From Rheinheimera pacifica (GTDB lineage: Bacteria; Pseudomonadota; Gammaproteobacteria; Enterobacterales; Alteromonadaceae), in assembly GCF_900108485.1 (NCBI RefSeq), contig NZ_FNXF01000001.1:491895-555894 (forward strand): a DNA stretch of 64,000 bases, in the 5' to 3' direction. A model generated the notes under the pieces. That model saw only the letters and a program-made list of their open reading frames with translations. It made no database searches and was not told the origin of the DNA. The stretch's first letter is position 1. Every line of letters starts with the position of its first letter. The translations under genes were made by a program, and so were the position numbers. Below, piece after piece: positions 18,905 to 26,256 of the stretch.

Positions 18905-19486
18905 ATGCACACCACAGACATTACCACCTGGTTTTTGCAGTTTGATGCGCCAGCGCCACAGCCACCAAAATGGCCGGATGGCGTACAGTTAGCAGAAGCT
19001 GAGGTTATCAGCCCCGAGCTAAGCCAGTTTATGTTCAGAACAGTGGGCGGGCCCTGGCGCTGGTTTAGCCGCTTAAGCTGGAATTATCAGCAGTGGCTTG
19101 ATTATCTGACACAACAGCAGGTACGCACCTGGCTGCTGTGGGTTAAAGGTACACCGGCAGGTTACATTGAGTTATTGAAGCATGCGGATCACAGTGTGGA
19201 GATAAAGTTTTTTGGCTTATTGCCGCAATTTATTGGCCAGGGTCTGGGGCTGAAGCTGGCACAGGCCGCTATAGCGCAGGCGGCACAGTGGCAGGCCAGT
19301 AAAATATGGCTGCATACCTGCAGTGCCGATCACCCGTCAGCGCTGAAAAATTATCAGCAAGCCGGTTTTGTTATTACCCATATTGAACACAGTACGGAAG
19401 CTTTACCGCAGCTGAATGACAGCCGCTTGCTGGCGGCAGATTTTGTCTATTCAGCGTTAGCGCATCACGTTGAAAAGACTGGTTAA
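18905..19486 (+). CDS. GNAT-family N-acetyltransferase
   Basis: 193 residues with a GNAT core: the central beta strand VEIKFFGLLPQFIGQGLGLKLAQAAI contains the acetyl-CoA pyrophosphate loop (QFIGQGLG), followed by the WLHTCSADHPSALKNYQQAGF segment typical of the fold's C-terminal half. The substrate is unknown. The ATG at 18905 follows AGGGG by 8 bases and the ghrA stop by one base; an upstream in-frame TTG inside ghrA is disregarded. Confidence 0.85.
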   Translation: MHTTDITTWFLQFDAPAPQPPKWPDGVQLAEAEVISPELSQFMFRTVGGPWRWFSRLSWNYQQWLDYLTQQQVRTWLLWVKGTPAGYIELLKHADHSVEIKFFGLLPQFIGQGLGLKLAQAAIAQAAQWQASKIWLHTCSADHPSALKNYQQAGFVITHIEHSTEALPQLNDSRLLAADFVYSALAHHVEKTG

Positions 19487-19596
19487 ATACACAGTTATTG
19501 TAACTTTGTTACAACTTAACTACACTCAGTGACGGTTTAAGGAAACTTAGGCCAAGTTGCTAATTAAAATAATAAAATGCGTTACCGAGGTTAGTT

Positions 19597-19716
19597 ATGA
19601 GTAAAGCGTCCAGTCGGGGTTTTGGCTTTACCGCAATCGCCGTTGTGGTGTGTCTAATGGCGTTATCGGCATTTTTGACCAAAGCCGAAGCTGTCTGTCT
19701 GTTGTGTGGCGGATAG
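19597..19716 (+). CDS. 39-residue membrane or secreted peptide ending in CLLCGG
   Basis: Short reading frame with a GAGG SD 7 bases before its ATG and a strong terminator 35 bp after its stop, so it has the layout of an independent small gene. The product has a positively charged N-terminus (MSKASSRG), one hydrophobic helix (about residues 10-27) and a tail TKAEAVCLLCGG. It could be a single-pass small membrane protein with an exposed CxxC, or a signal-peptide-like precursor releasing a short Cys-containing peptide after AEA. No family is recognised. Confidence 0.6.
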   Translation: MSKASSRGFGFTAIAVVVCLMALSAFLTKAEAVCLLCGG

Positions 19717-19751
19717 CAGGAATCGAATACAGTCAAACGGATTGACTAAAC

Positions 19752-19777
19752 CTAACCCCCGGCTTGCCGGGGGTTAG
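19752..19777. terminator. Bidirectional terminator between the 39-aa gene and the Smr gene
   Basis: 11-bp GC-rich stem (CTAACCCCCGG / CCGGGGGTTAG) with a four-base loop (CTTG), immediately next to the stop codon of the minus-strand Smr gene. T-rich sequence follows on the plus side (TTATTT). Confidence 0.8.
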
Positions 19778-20368
19778 TTATTTCTGCGCGCCGCGTTTGC
19801 TGTGTAACTCTCTGTTTTCACGCTTTTGTTCGGCATTTTTTTGCAGTAAAACATAAGTGGCTGAATAACCTCCGTGTTGCTTTTGGGCGGTATTACAGGC
19901 CAGCACTGTTGGTATTTGTGGTAACCATTTAAATACATAACTGCGCAATATTGCCGGGTGCGGTTTACTGTTACGCCCCATACCGTGGTGAATAAGCAAA
20001 GTGCGCACGCCACGCTTATGGCAATCTTCAATAAAGAAAAACAGCTCACGGCGGGCATCGCTCAGGCTTTTGCCCAGCAGGTTTAAAGTGGCGTCCAGCT
20101 GATATTTACCCAGGCGCAAATTGCGGTAAACGCCATCTTGTACGCCATCTTTTTTATAAGTGAAGGGCTCGTCCGGCTTTACCAGATCAACATATTCCAT
20201 GCTGAGATAGTTAGCATCGTACTCCATGTCCTGCTCTGCCGCTTTACGCCGGGCTTGTTGTGCCAGCGTAGGGCTGAACTCGCCGTTTTCCAGCAATACG
20301 GCGTCCTGAGATAATGGCGTTACACCAGACATCTCCTGCAGAAACAAGTCTGATTCATCGTTTTGCAT
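19778..20368 (-). CDS. Smr-domain protein (SmrA-like)
   Basis: 196 residues from the ATG at 20368, which has GGAG 8 bases upstream; the longer in-frame start at 20398 lacks an SD. The C-terminal Smr domain contains YQLDATLNLLGKSLSDARREL, the LLIHHGMGRNS motif and the KPHPAILRSYVFKWL segment, as in the SmrA/SmrB family (COG2840) of putative nucleases acting on DNA or, for SmrB, on collided ribosomes' mRNA. The N-terminal half is charged and probably flexible. Function by family only. Confidence 0.85.
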   Translation of the reverse strand: MQNDESDLFLQEMSGVTPLSQDAVLLENGEFSPTLAQQARRKAAEQDMEYDANYLSMEYVDLVKPDEPFTYKKDGVQDGVYRNLRLGKYQLDATLNLLGKSLSDARRELFFFIEDCHKRGVRTLLIHHGMGRNSKPHPAILRSYVFKWLPQIPTVLACNTAQKQHGGYSATYVLLQKNAEQKRENRELHSKRGAQK

Positions 20369-20437
20369 AGCGGGTACTCCTGTCTGATCGGTCGGCAATT
20401 ATAGCCCGCACTGCCGCCAGACAAAAGTAGTGTGTGG

Positions 20438-20722
20438 TTATTCGGCCTGAGTTGCCAGCGGAGTAGTGGTCGGGCTTTGCTGGGCGGCTTTTTCGGCTTT
20501 ACGTGCTTTGGCAAAGCGCAGCAGGTAGTAGGCATTAATTAATAATACTAATAAATTAGAGATAACACCCTGTGGAATAGCAATATGGCTGTAGTAAACA
20601 AATAACAGGCTACAGCCAATCAGTGTGGCTAAGCGCAGCCAGAACACATCTTTAATAAAAAACGCGCCAATACAGATTGTTAAGCCAACCCAGCTGATAA
20701 TATCGAACATAATGTTTTCCAT
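20438..20722 (-). CDS. YgjV-family small inner-membrane protein
   Basis: 94 residues with three hydrophobic segments (about 4-20, 27-45, 50-70) and a charged Ala/Lys/Thr-rich tail. It resembles the YgjV/CBU_0592 type of small membrane proteins of unknown function. Start at 20722 preceded by AGGA at 7 bases; a longer frame from 20791 is possible but lacks an SD. Confidence 0.65.
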   Translation of the reverse strand: MENIMFDIISWVGLTICIGAFFIKDVFWLRLATLIGCSLLFVYYSHIAIPQGVISNLLVLLINAYYLLRFAKARKAEKAAQQSPTTTPLATQAE

Positions 20723-20905
20723 AACGTTTTCCTGCGTATCTGGCTGACTAAAATTTGTGCGCATTATGCTGGGCAGAACGCTGTTACTCAACTGAGGAAT
20801 TTTACTGTTTTCGGATTAGTTTAATTAATGATTGTAATGGCATTGTCATACAGAGCCGAAAAGTTGTTCTACACTTAAACTCAGCTGAACAGGGAGGATC
20901 TGCCT

Positions 20906-21310
20906 ATGTTACCTGCAAAATTATATGAAACTCTACCTTATGCTTATATCGCCGTGGGCAGTGCAATTTTACTGGGGATAAACTCGTGGCTGGCAGTGGT
21001 TTCCGGCTTACTTATGGTGTTTGCCGGTGCTGTTATCTGGGTGCTGCGTTCAGATAACCGCCGCTCAGACATTAAAGGGGCCAGAAATAAGTACGGCGGG
21101 GTTTTACCTTTCTGGTTTTACGAGATGCTGCCTTTTAGCTACTGCATAGTGGCGATGCTGTTGTTTACCGGTAGTGACAATATGTATTTTTACCCGTCGG
21201 CAATGATCATGCTGGTAGTGGGAATGCAGTTATGGCTGTTACGCAGTAGTTATCGTAAACATCAGCGGCCTGTACCGGTTAAAACCAGGCCGCTGCGTTT
21301 ACGTGGTTAG
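20906..21310 (+). CDS. Membrane protein made of two homologous halves, unknown function
   Basis: 134 residues with four hydrophobic segments. Two units align by eye: LYETLPYAYIAVG...WVLRSDNR (about 6-52) and FYEMLPFSYCIVA...WLLRSSYR (about 71-118), each holding a YE(T/M)LP(Y/F) start, two membrane helices and a LRS basic end. This indicates an ancient internal duplication of a two-helix unit. SD GGGAGG precedes the ATG. It ends one base from the convergent M28 peptidase gene. I do not recognise the family. Confidence 0.7.
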   Translation: MLPAKLYETLPYAYIAVGSAILLGINSWLAVVSGLLMVFAGAVIWVLRSDNRRSDIKGARNKYGGVLPFWFYEMLPFSYCIVAMLLFTGSDNMYFYPSAMIMLVVGMQLWLLRSSYRKHQRPVPVKTRPLRLRG

Positions 21311-21311
21311 T

Positions 21312-22643
21312 TTACTGCCTTAAATCAATGCGGCTGTTTGCTATAGCTTTAGTGGTAATTAACCAGGCTTCCAGGTTTTGCTGCATCGCGGCCGGATCAA
21401 TTTTATCCAGCGTGTCGTTAGGGGTGTGGTGGTAGTCAAAATAATCTGTGCCGTCTTGCTGTAAACTGGCAACCGGCACACCTTGTGCTTTTAAAACAGA
21501 CACATCCGGGCCACCGGAGGCAGTATTATCGCCCATTTCTATGCCAAGCGGTGCCAGTTTTTGCTGTAGTGTTTTGCCAAAGGCCAGTGCTTTTTCACCA
21601 AAGCCGGTATCCAGCCGCCAGATCCGGCCTGCACCGAAATCAGATTCTGAAGCAAATACATGCTTGTTAAGGCTTGCGGTGTGTTTGGCGGCATATGCAC
21701 GCGCGCCCACTAAACCACCTTCTTCATTACCAAACAATACCACCCGTACCGTGCGCTCTGGCCGGCCTTGTTGTTTTAGCAAAGCGCCGGTGGCCATAAC
21801 TATACCTACGCCGGCGCCATCGTCCAGTGCGCCTGTGCCTTCATCCCACGAATCAATGTGGGCGCTTATCAATACAATTTCATCCGGGTATTTACTGCCA
21901 GTGATCTCGGCAATAACGTTATGGCTTACTACTTCGCCGGGTAATTTGTTTTGCATTTGTAAGTGCAGTGTCAGCTCAGGCTGGCGGCTAAGCATTTTAG
22001 CCAGCTGCATGGCGTCGGGTACGGAAACTGCCGCTGCCGGGATCCGTGCAACTTCATCGTTGTAACGCATAATGCCGGTATGAGCAAAACGGTTAATACT
22101 GGTGCCTACCGAGCGGATAATAATAGCTTTAGCACCTAATTTTGCAGCTTCTACCGCACCCTGAGCGCGCGCGCCAACCACTGAGCCATAAAAGGTACCC
22201 AGTTTGTCTTTACCCATACTTTTATTAATAAAAACAATTTTATCTTTTACCAGCGCAGCGTCGGCTTGTTTTAGCTGTTCCAGGCTGTCAAACATCACTA
22301 CCTGAGCATTAATGCCGTCAAACGGAGTGGCGACAGAACCACCCAAAGCGGTAACTACCAGATTTTGATGAAAAGGCGCACTGACACTCAGGCTGGCATT
22401 GCCTCGCTCCCAGTACTGCATGGTAAAGGGCTCGGTCCAGACTTTATCGTAGCCCAGTTGCTTAAATTTCTGCTCGGCCCAGGCTACTGCTCTGGCATCG
22501 GCTTCGCTACCGGCCAGACGCTGGCCTACTTCTACCGTTATAGATTCTGTCAGCTGATAAGCCAGGGTGTTATCCAGTGCGAGTTCCTGAGCTGAGATTT
22601 GCAGGCTAAGTGCGGTTGCCAGCGTGGTTAACCATAATTTCAT
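21312..22643 (-). CDS. Secreted M28-family metallopeptidase (carboxypeptidase Q-like)
   Basis: 443 residues with an N-terminal signal peptide (to about residue 18). It has a PA-type insert (about 110-240) and an M28 catalytic domain in which the two-zinc ligands and catalytic acid can be seen: SAHIDSWD (His, Asp), GALDDGAG (bridging Asp), GNEEGG (catalytic Glu and ligand Glu), SESDFGAG (Asp) and DYHHTPND (His). The arrangement matches PGCP/carboxypeptidase Q-type enzymes that remove amino acids from peptides in the periplasm or outside the cell. Transcribed alone, convergent with the duplicated membrane protein. Confidence 0.9.
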   Translation of the reverse strand: MKLWLTTLATALSLQISAQELALDNTLAYQLTESITVEVGQRLAGSEADARAVAWAEQKFKQLGYDKVWTEPFTMQYWERGNASLSVSAPFHQNLVVTALGGSVATPFDGINAQVVMFDSLEQLKQADAALVKDKIVFINKSMGKDKLGTFYGSVVGARAQGAVEAAKLGAKAIIIRSVGTSINRFAHTGIMRYNDEVARIPAAAVSVPDAMQLAKMLSRQPELTLHLQMQNKLPGEVVSHNVIAEITGSKYPDEIVLISAHIDSWDEGTGALDDGAGVGIVMATGALLKQQGRPERTVRVVLFGNEEGGLVGARAYAAKHTASLNKHVFASESDFGAGRIWRLDTGFGEKALAFGKTLQQKLAPLGIEMGDNTASGGPDVSVLKAQGVPVASLQQDGTDYFDYHHTPNDTLDKIDPAAMQQNLEAWLITTKAIANSRIDLRQ

Positions 22644-22778
22644 CGTTGCTTGTTCCCTTTGTTATTGTAGTTTGCAGACTGTAGCACTTTTTTTTCACTG
22701 CCGAAGTTATGCACGCTAAAAGCTGTTGTTTGTCAGACTAACAGAGGCGTTCGCCGCTGAGGTAAAGCAGAAAGTGTT

Positions 22779-22798
22779 ATTCTTTGTTAATTAAGAAT
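22779..22798. promoter_or_regulatory. Candidate operator of the ArsR-family gene
   Basis: Imperfect palindrome ATTCTTTGTTAATTAAGAAT (six outer pairs and a central TTAA). It covers a plausible -35 (TTAAGA, 22791-22796) that is 17 bp from CTATAA at 22814-22819, 45 bp before the regulator's ATG. This placement fits autorepression. Confidence 0.5.
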
Positions 22799-22863
22799 GA
22801 TTATATTGTCGCTCTATAAGGAAGGCGGTAATATCGGGCCGTCCAGACATACAGGTACACGAA

Positions 22864-23157
22864 ATGAATTTACAGGATATGCTGAAAAATTCTGCTAAAG
22901 CAGTAAAGCTGTTAAAAGCAGTATCCAATGAGCGGCGTTTATTAATCCTATGCCATTTGCTGGAAGGGGAGCTGTCGGTAGGGGAAATGAATCAAAAGCT
23001 GGAGCTGAGTCAGTCCGCGTTGTCGCAGCATCTGGCGTTATTACGCCGGCATAAGCTGGTAAAAACCCGCAAAGAAGCACAAACCGTATTTTATAGCCTG
23101 AACAGCAAAGAGGCTGAGGCGCTGATTGCATTACTGCATAAGTTATATTGCAGTTAA
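22864..23157 (+). CDS. ArsR/SmtB-family regulator with persulfide-sensor cysteine pair
   Basis: 97-residue winged-helix repressor (KLELSQSALSQHLALLRRHKLV is the recognition helix region). It has only two cysteines, Cys30 in LLILCHLL and Cys96 in KLYCS, 66 residues apart. The same spacing is found in BigR (Cys42/Cys108), SqrR (Cys41/Cys107) and HlyU (Cys38/Cys104), which sense reactive sulfur through a disulfide or polysulfide link. The classical ELCVCD metal motif of ArsR is missing. It is monocistronic behind a palindrome. The target genes are not in the immediate neighbourhood, so the sensing role is inferred from the cysteines. Confidence 0.85.
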   Translation: MNLQDMLKNSAKAVKLLKAVSNERRLLILCHLLEGELSVGEMNQKLELSQSALSQHLALLRRHKLVKTRKEAQTVFYSLNSKEAEALIALLHKLYCS

Positions 23158-23174
23158 ATAGCTCCGCGGAAAAA

Positions 23175-23204
23175 CAAAAAAGCCGGCATAAGCCGGCTTT
23201 TTTG
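23175..23204. terminator. Bidirectional terminator between the ArsR gene and rpsT
   Basis: GCCGGC-ATAA-GCCGGC stem flanked by six A on one side and six T on the other, placed between convergent genes 17 bp from one stop and 13 bp from the other. Confidence 0.9.
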
Positions 23205-23217
23205 TTGGAACTGTGTC

Positions 23218-23487
23218 TTAAGCAACGCTTAATGCTTTAACATGTGCATTTAAACGAGCTTTATGACGTGCTGCTTTGTTCTTGTGGATCAGACCTTTAG
23301 CGGCCATACGATCCAGAACAGGCACCATTTTCTTGAATGCTTCAGTTGAAGCAGTTACGTCAGCAGTTAATACCGCTGCGTAGGTTTTCTTTATGAAAGT
23401 ACGCATCATAGAACGTTGTGAAGCATTTTGCTGACGACGTTTTTCTGATTGAATTGCGCGCTTCTTAGCAGACTTAATGTTAGCCAA
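23218..23487 (-). CDS. rpsT: 30S ribosomal protein S20
   Basis: 89-residue basic ribosomal protein that binds 16S rRNA. The sequence [19 protein letters not shown] and the central [12 protein letters not shown] helix are typical. The start codon is TTG (23487), preceded by AGGAG at 9 bases. A UUG start is also used by E. coli rpsT, where it matters for autogenous control. It is divergent from murJ, as in E. coli. Confidence 0.97.
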   Translation of the reverse strand: MANIKSAKKRAIQSEKRRQQNASQRSMMRTFIKKTYAAVLTADVTASTEAFKKMVPVLDRMAAKGLIHKNKAARHKARLNAHVKALSVA

Positions 23488-23662
23488 GGTAACACTCCTA
23501 AAAAACTAAACCGGACCCATCAAAGGCCGCATAATATGCCTATTTAATGGCCCGTTGTCAAATGCTTTAACGGTAAAGACGCAGATTTTAATCCGGCGGC
23601 CTACTGGTAATCTGCGTTAATAAAGGGGCAAAATAGCAGCCTGCCAGAAGAAGGAAGTTTAA

Positions 23663-25237
23663 GTGTCTGCAAAGTTATTAAAATCAGGCCTCATTGTTAG
23701 TTTTATGACGTTAATTTCGCGCGTATTGGGGCTGGTACGCGATGTAGTGGTTGCCAACTTTATTGGTGCCGGTGCTGCCGCCGACGTATTCTTTTTTGCT
23801 AACCGCATTCCTAATTTTCTGCGCCGCTTGTTTGCTGAAGGCGCTTTTTCGCAGGCCTTTGTACCGGTGCTGGCTGAGGTAAAATCCAAACATGGCGATG
23901 ATGCCGTGCGCGAACTGCTGGCAAAAGTGGCTGGCAGCCTCGGCGTAGTTGTTACCCTGGTAACATTATTTGGCGTTATTGCCTCGCCGCTGGTGGCGAT
24001 GCTGTTTGGCATGGGCTGGTTTGTTGAGTGGCTGAACGATGGCCCTGAAGCACATAAATTTGAGCTGGCCAGCCTGATGCTGAAAATTACTTTTCCTTAT
24101 TTGTGGTTTATCAGCCTGGTAGCGTTATCGGGCGCGGTGCTTAATACCTATAACCGCTTTGCTGTGGCGGCCTTTACGCCGGTGTTTTTAAATATCGCTA
24201 TGATTGCCTGCGCGATCTATATGGCGCCCACTATGCAAGAGCCTGCGCTGGCGTTGGCCTGGGGCGTATTTATCGGTGGCGTAGTGCAGTTGCTGTTTCA
24301 GCTGCCGTTTTTGGCCAAAGCCGGTTTGCTGGTATGGCCTAAGTGGGGCTGGCGTGATGAAAACGTTACAAAAATCCGCAAACTTATGCTGCCAGCGCTG
24401 TTTGGTGTGTCGGTAAGCCAGATAAATTTACTGCTTGATACCGTTATCGCCTCGTTCTTACTTACCGGCGCTGTAAGCTGGCTGTACTACTCTGACCGGT
24501 TGATTGAATTTCCACTGGGTTTATTTGGTATAGCTATTGCTACGGTGATTTTGCCGAATTTATCGCGCCATCATGCCAGTGCCAATACCGAACGTTTTAG
24601 CCAGACGCTGGACTGGTCACTGCGGTTTGTCGCCTTGTTTGGTATACCGGCCATGGCGGGGCTGATTGTGCTGTCGCAGCCAATTATTGCGCTGCTGTTT
24701 ATGCGTGGCGAGTTTACTCAAAACGATGTGCTGATGGTGTCATACAGCTTAATGGCCTACAGCACCGGCTTACTGAGCTATATGCTGATAAAAGTGTTGG
24801 CGCCGGGTTTTTATGCGCGTCAGGATATCAGAACACCTGTGCGTATCGGCATTATTGCTATGGTAGCCAATATGGTATTTAACCTGATGCTGGCACCCTT
24901 TTTAAGTTATGTCGGGCTGGCGCTGGCTACTGCTATGTCAGCCAGTTTAAATGCGTATTTACTTTATCGCGGTTTAAAACTGGCCGGCGTATACCAATTA
25001 AGTAAAACCAGCATGGTATTTTTGCTGAAACTGGTTATTGCCAGTTGCCTGATGGCGGCATTGCTATATTGGCAAACGCCATCACTGGCGCAGTGGGTGC
25101 AGCTTAGCTTTACTGTGCAGGTGTGGCGTTTAAGCGCTTTGTGTGTGCTGGCTGTGGTCGGATATTTTCTGCTGTTGTGGTTGCTTGGTGTGCGTTTGCG
25201 GCATTTTAAAGCTAATTCTGTTGCTGAAAGCAAATGA
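23663..25237 (+). CDS. murJ: Lipid II flippase MurJ
   Basis: Polytopic inner-membrane flippase for the peptidoglycan precursor lipid II; 524 residues and about 14 hydrophobic segments of the MOP superfamily. Conserved parts are the N-terminal SRVLGLVRDVVVANFIGAG with its essential arginines, NRIPNFLRRLFAEGAFSQAFVPVL, and DRLIEFPLGLFGIAI. The start is GTG at 23663 with a GAAGGAAG SD. It heads the murJ-ribF-ileS-lspA-fkpB-ispH run. Confidence 0.97.
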   Translation: MSAKLLKSGLIVSFMTLISRVLGLVRDVVVANFIGAGAAADVFFFANRIPNFLRRLFAEGAFSQAFVPVLAEVKSKHGDDAVRELLAKVAGSLGVVVTLVTLFGVIASPLVAMLFGMGWFVEWLNDGPEAHKFELASLMLKITFPYLWFISLVALSGAVLNTYNRFAVAAFTPVFLNIAMIACAIYMAPTMQEPALALAWGVFIGGVVQLLFQLPFLAKAGLLVWPKWGWRDENVTKIRKLMLPALFGVSVSQINLLLDTVIASFLLTGAVSWLYYSDRLIEFPLGLFGIAIATVILPNLSRHHASANTERFSQTLDWSLRFVALFGIPAMAGLIVLSQPIIALLFMRGEFTQNDVLMVSYSLMAYSTGLLSYMLIKVLAPGFYARQDIRTPVRIGIIAMVANMVFNLMLAPFLSYVGLALATAMSASLNAYLLYRGLKLAGVYQLSKTSMVFLLKLVIASCLMAALLYWQTPSLAQWVQLSFTVQVWRLSALCVLAVVGYFLLLWLLGVRLRHFKANSVAESK

Positions 25238-25287
25238 TTAAGTGGCTATAATGCGCGGTTTATAATCAGTACTCAGAAACGGCAGGC

Positions 25288-26256
25288 ATGGAGTTAATTC
25301 GCGGCTTACACAATATTCAGCCCCGGCATCGCGGTTGTGTGCTTACCATAGGTAATTTTGATGGCGTGCATTTGGGGCATCAGGCCGTGCTGCATAAAGT
25401 AGTGGCGATTGCCAGACAAATGCAGCTGCCATCTTGCGTGATGCTGTTTGAACCGCAGCCGCTGGAGGTTTTTGCCGGCCCTGCTGCACCCGCGCGGTTA
25501 ACGCGGTTTCGGGAAAAATACACTGCGTTGGCGCAGTTGGGTATAGACCGGCTGTTATGTGTTAATTTTACGCCCGCGTTTGCGGCTCAGGCACCCGAGC
25601 AGTTTATTCAGCAATTGTTATTAACACAGCTGGGTGTAGCACATTTAATTGTCGGTGATGATTTTCGCTTTGGCAGTCAGCGTAGCGGCAATTTTGAGTT
25701 ATTGGCATTAGCGGCTGAGCAGTATCAATTTAGCGTATACAGTACCTCAAGTTTAGTGTTAGGCCAGCAGCGGATCAGCAGCACCCTGATCCGTCAGGCT
25801 CTGGCAGATGACAATTTAACGCTGGCGGCAGAGATGCTGGGCCGGCCTTTTGCTTTAACCGGCCGCGTGCGGCATGGCCGCAAATTAGGTCGGGATCTGG
25901 GCTTTCCTACTGCCAATGTGTTTTTATACCGGCGTAAGCTGCCGGTAGCTGGCGTGTATGCCATTACGGCGAACACGGTATTTGGCACCTATTATGGTGT
26001 AGCTAATATTGGCAACCGGCCGACTGTACAGGGCCATCGGCAACAGCTTGAAGCGCATTTGTTTGATTTTAAAGGCGATTTATATGGCAGCCAAATAGAA
26101 GTGTTATTGCAGCATAAGTTGCGTAACGAACAACGCTTCGACGGTTTGGCCGCGTTACAACAACAAATTGCTGCTGATGTGATAGCAGCAAAAGCATTTT
26201 TTCAGCATGGCGCCAATGCCCATGCCACTACTGATAAGACGGAACCCAACGGATGA
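25288..26256 (+). CDS. ribF: Bifunctional riboflavin kinase/FMN adenylyltransferase
   Basis: Makes FMN and FAD from riboflavin. 322 residues: an N-terminal adenylyltransferase domain with [13 protein letters not shown] and [10 protein letters not shown], and a C-terminal riboflavin kinase domain with [15 protein letters not shown] and [18 protein letters not shown] at 25247-25252 lies 35 bp upstream and may be a local promoter, although no good -35 was seen. The stop overlaps the ileS ATG by four bases (ATGA). Confidence 0.97.
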   Translation: MELIRGLHNIQPRHRGCVLTIGNFDGVHLGHQAVLHKVVAIARQMQLPSCVMLFEPQPLEVFAGPAAPARLTRFREKYTALAQLGIDRLLCVNFTPAFAAQAPEQFIQQLLLTQLGVAHLIVGDDFRFGSQRSGNFELLALAAEQYQFSVYSTSSLVLGQQRISSTLIRQALADDNLTLAAEMLGRPFALTGRVRHGRKLGRDLGFPTANVFLYRRKLPVAGVYAITANTVFGTYYGVANIGNRPTVQGHRQQLEAHLFDFKGDLYGSQIEVLLQHKLRNEQRFDGLAALQQQIAADVIAAKAFFQHGANAHATTDKTEPNG

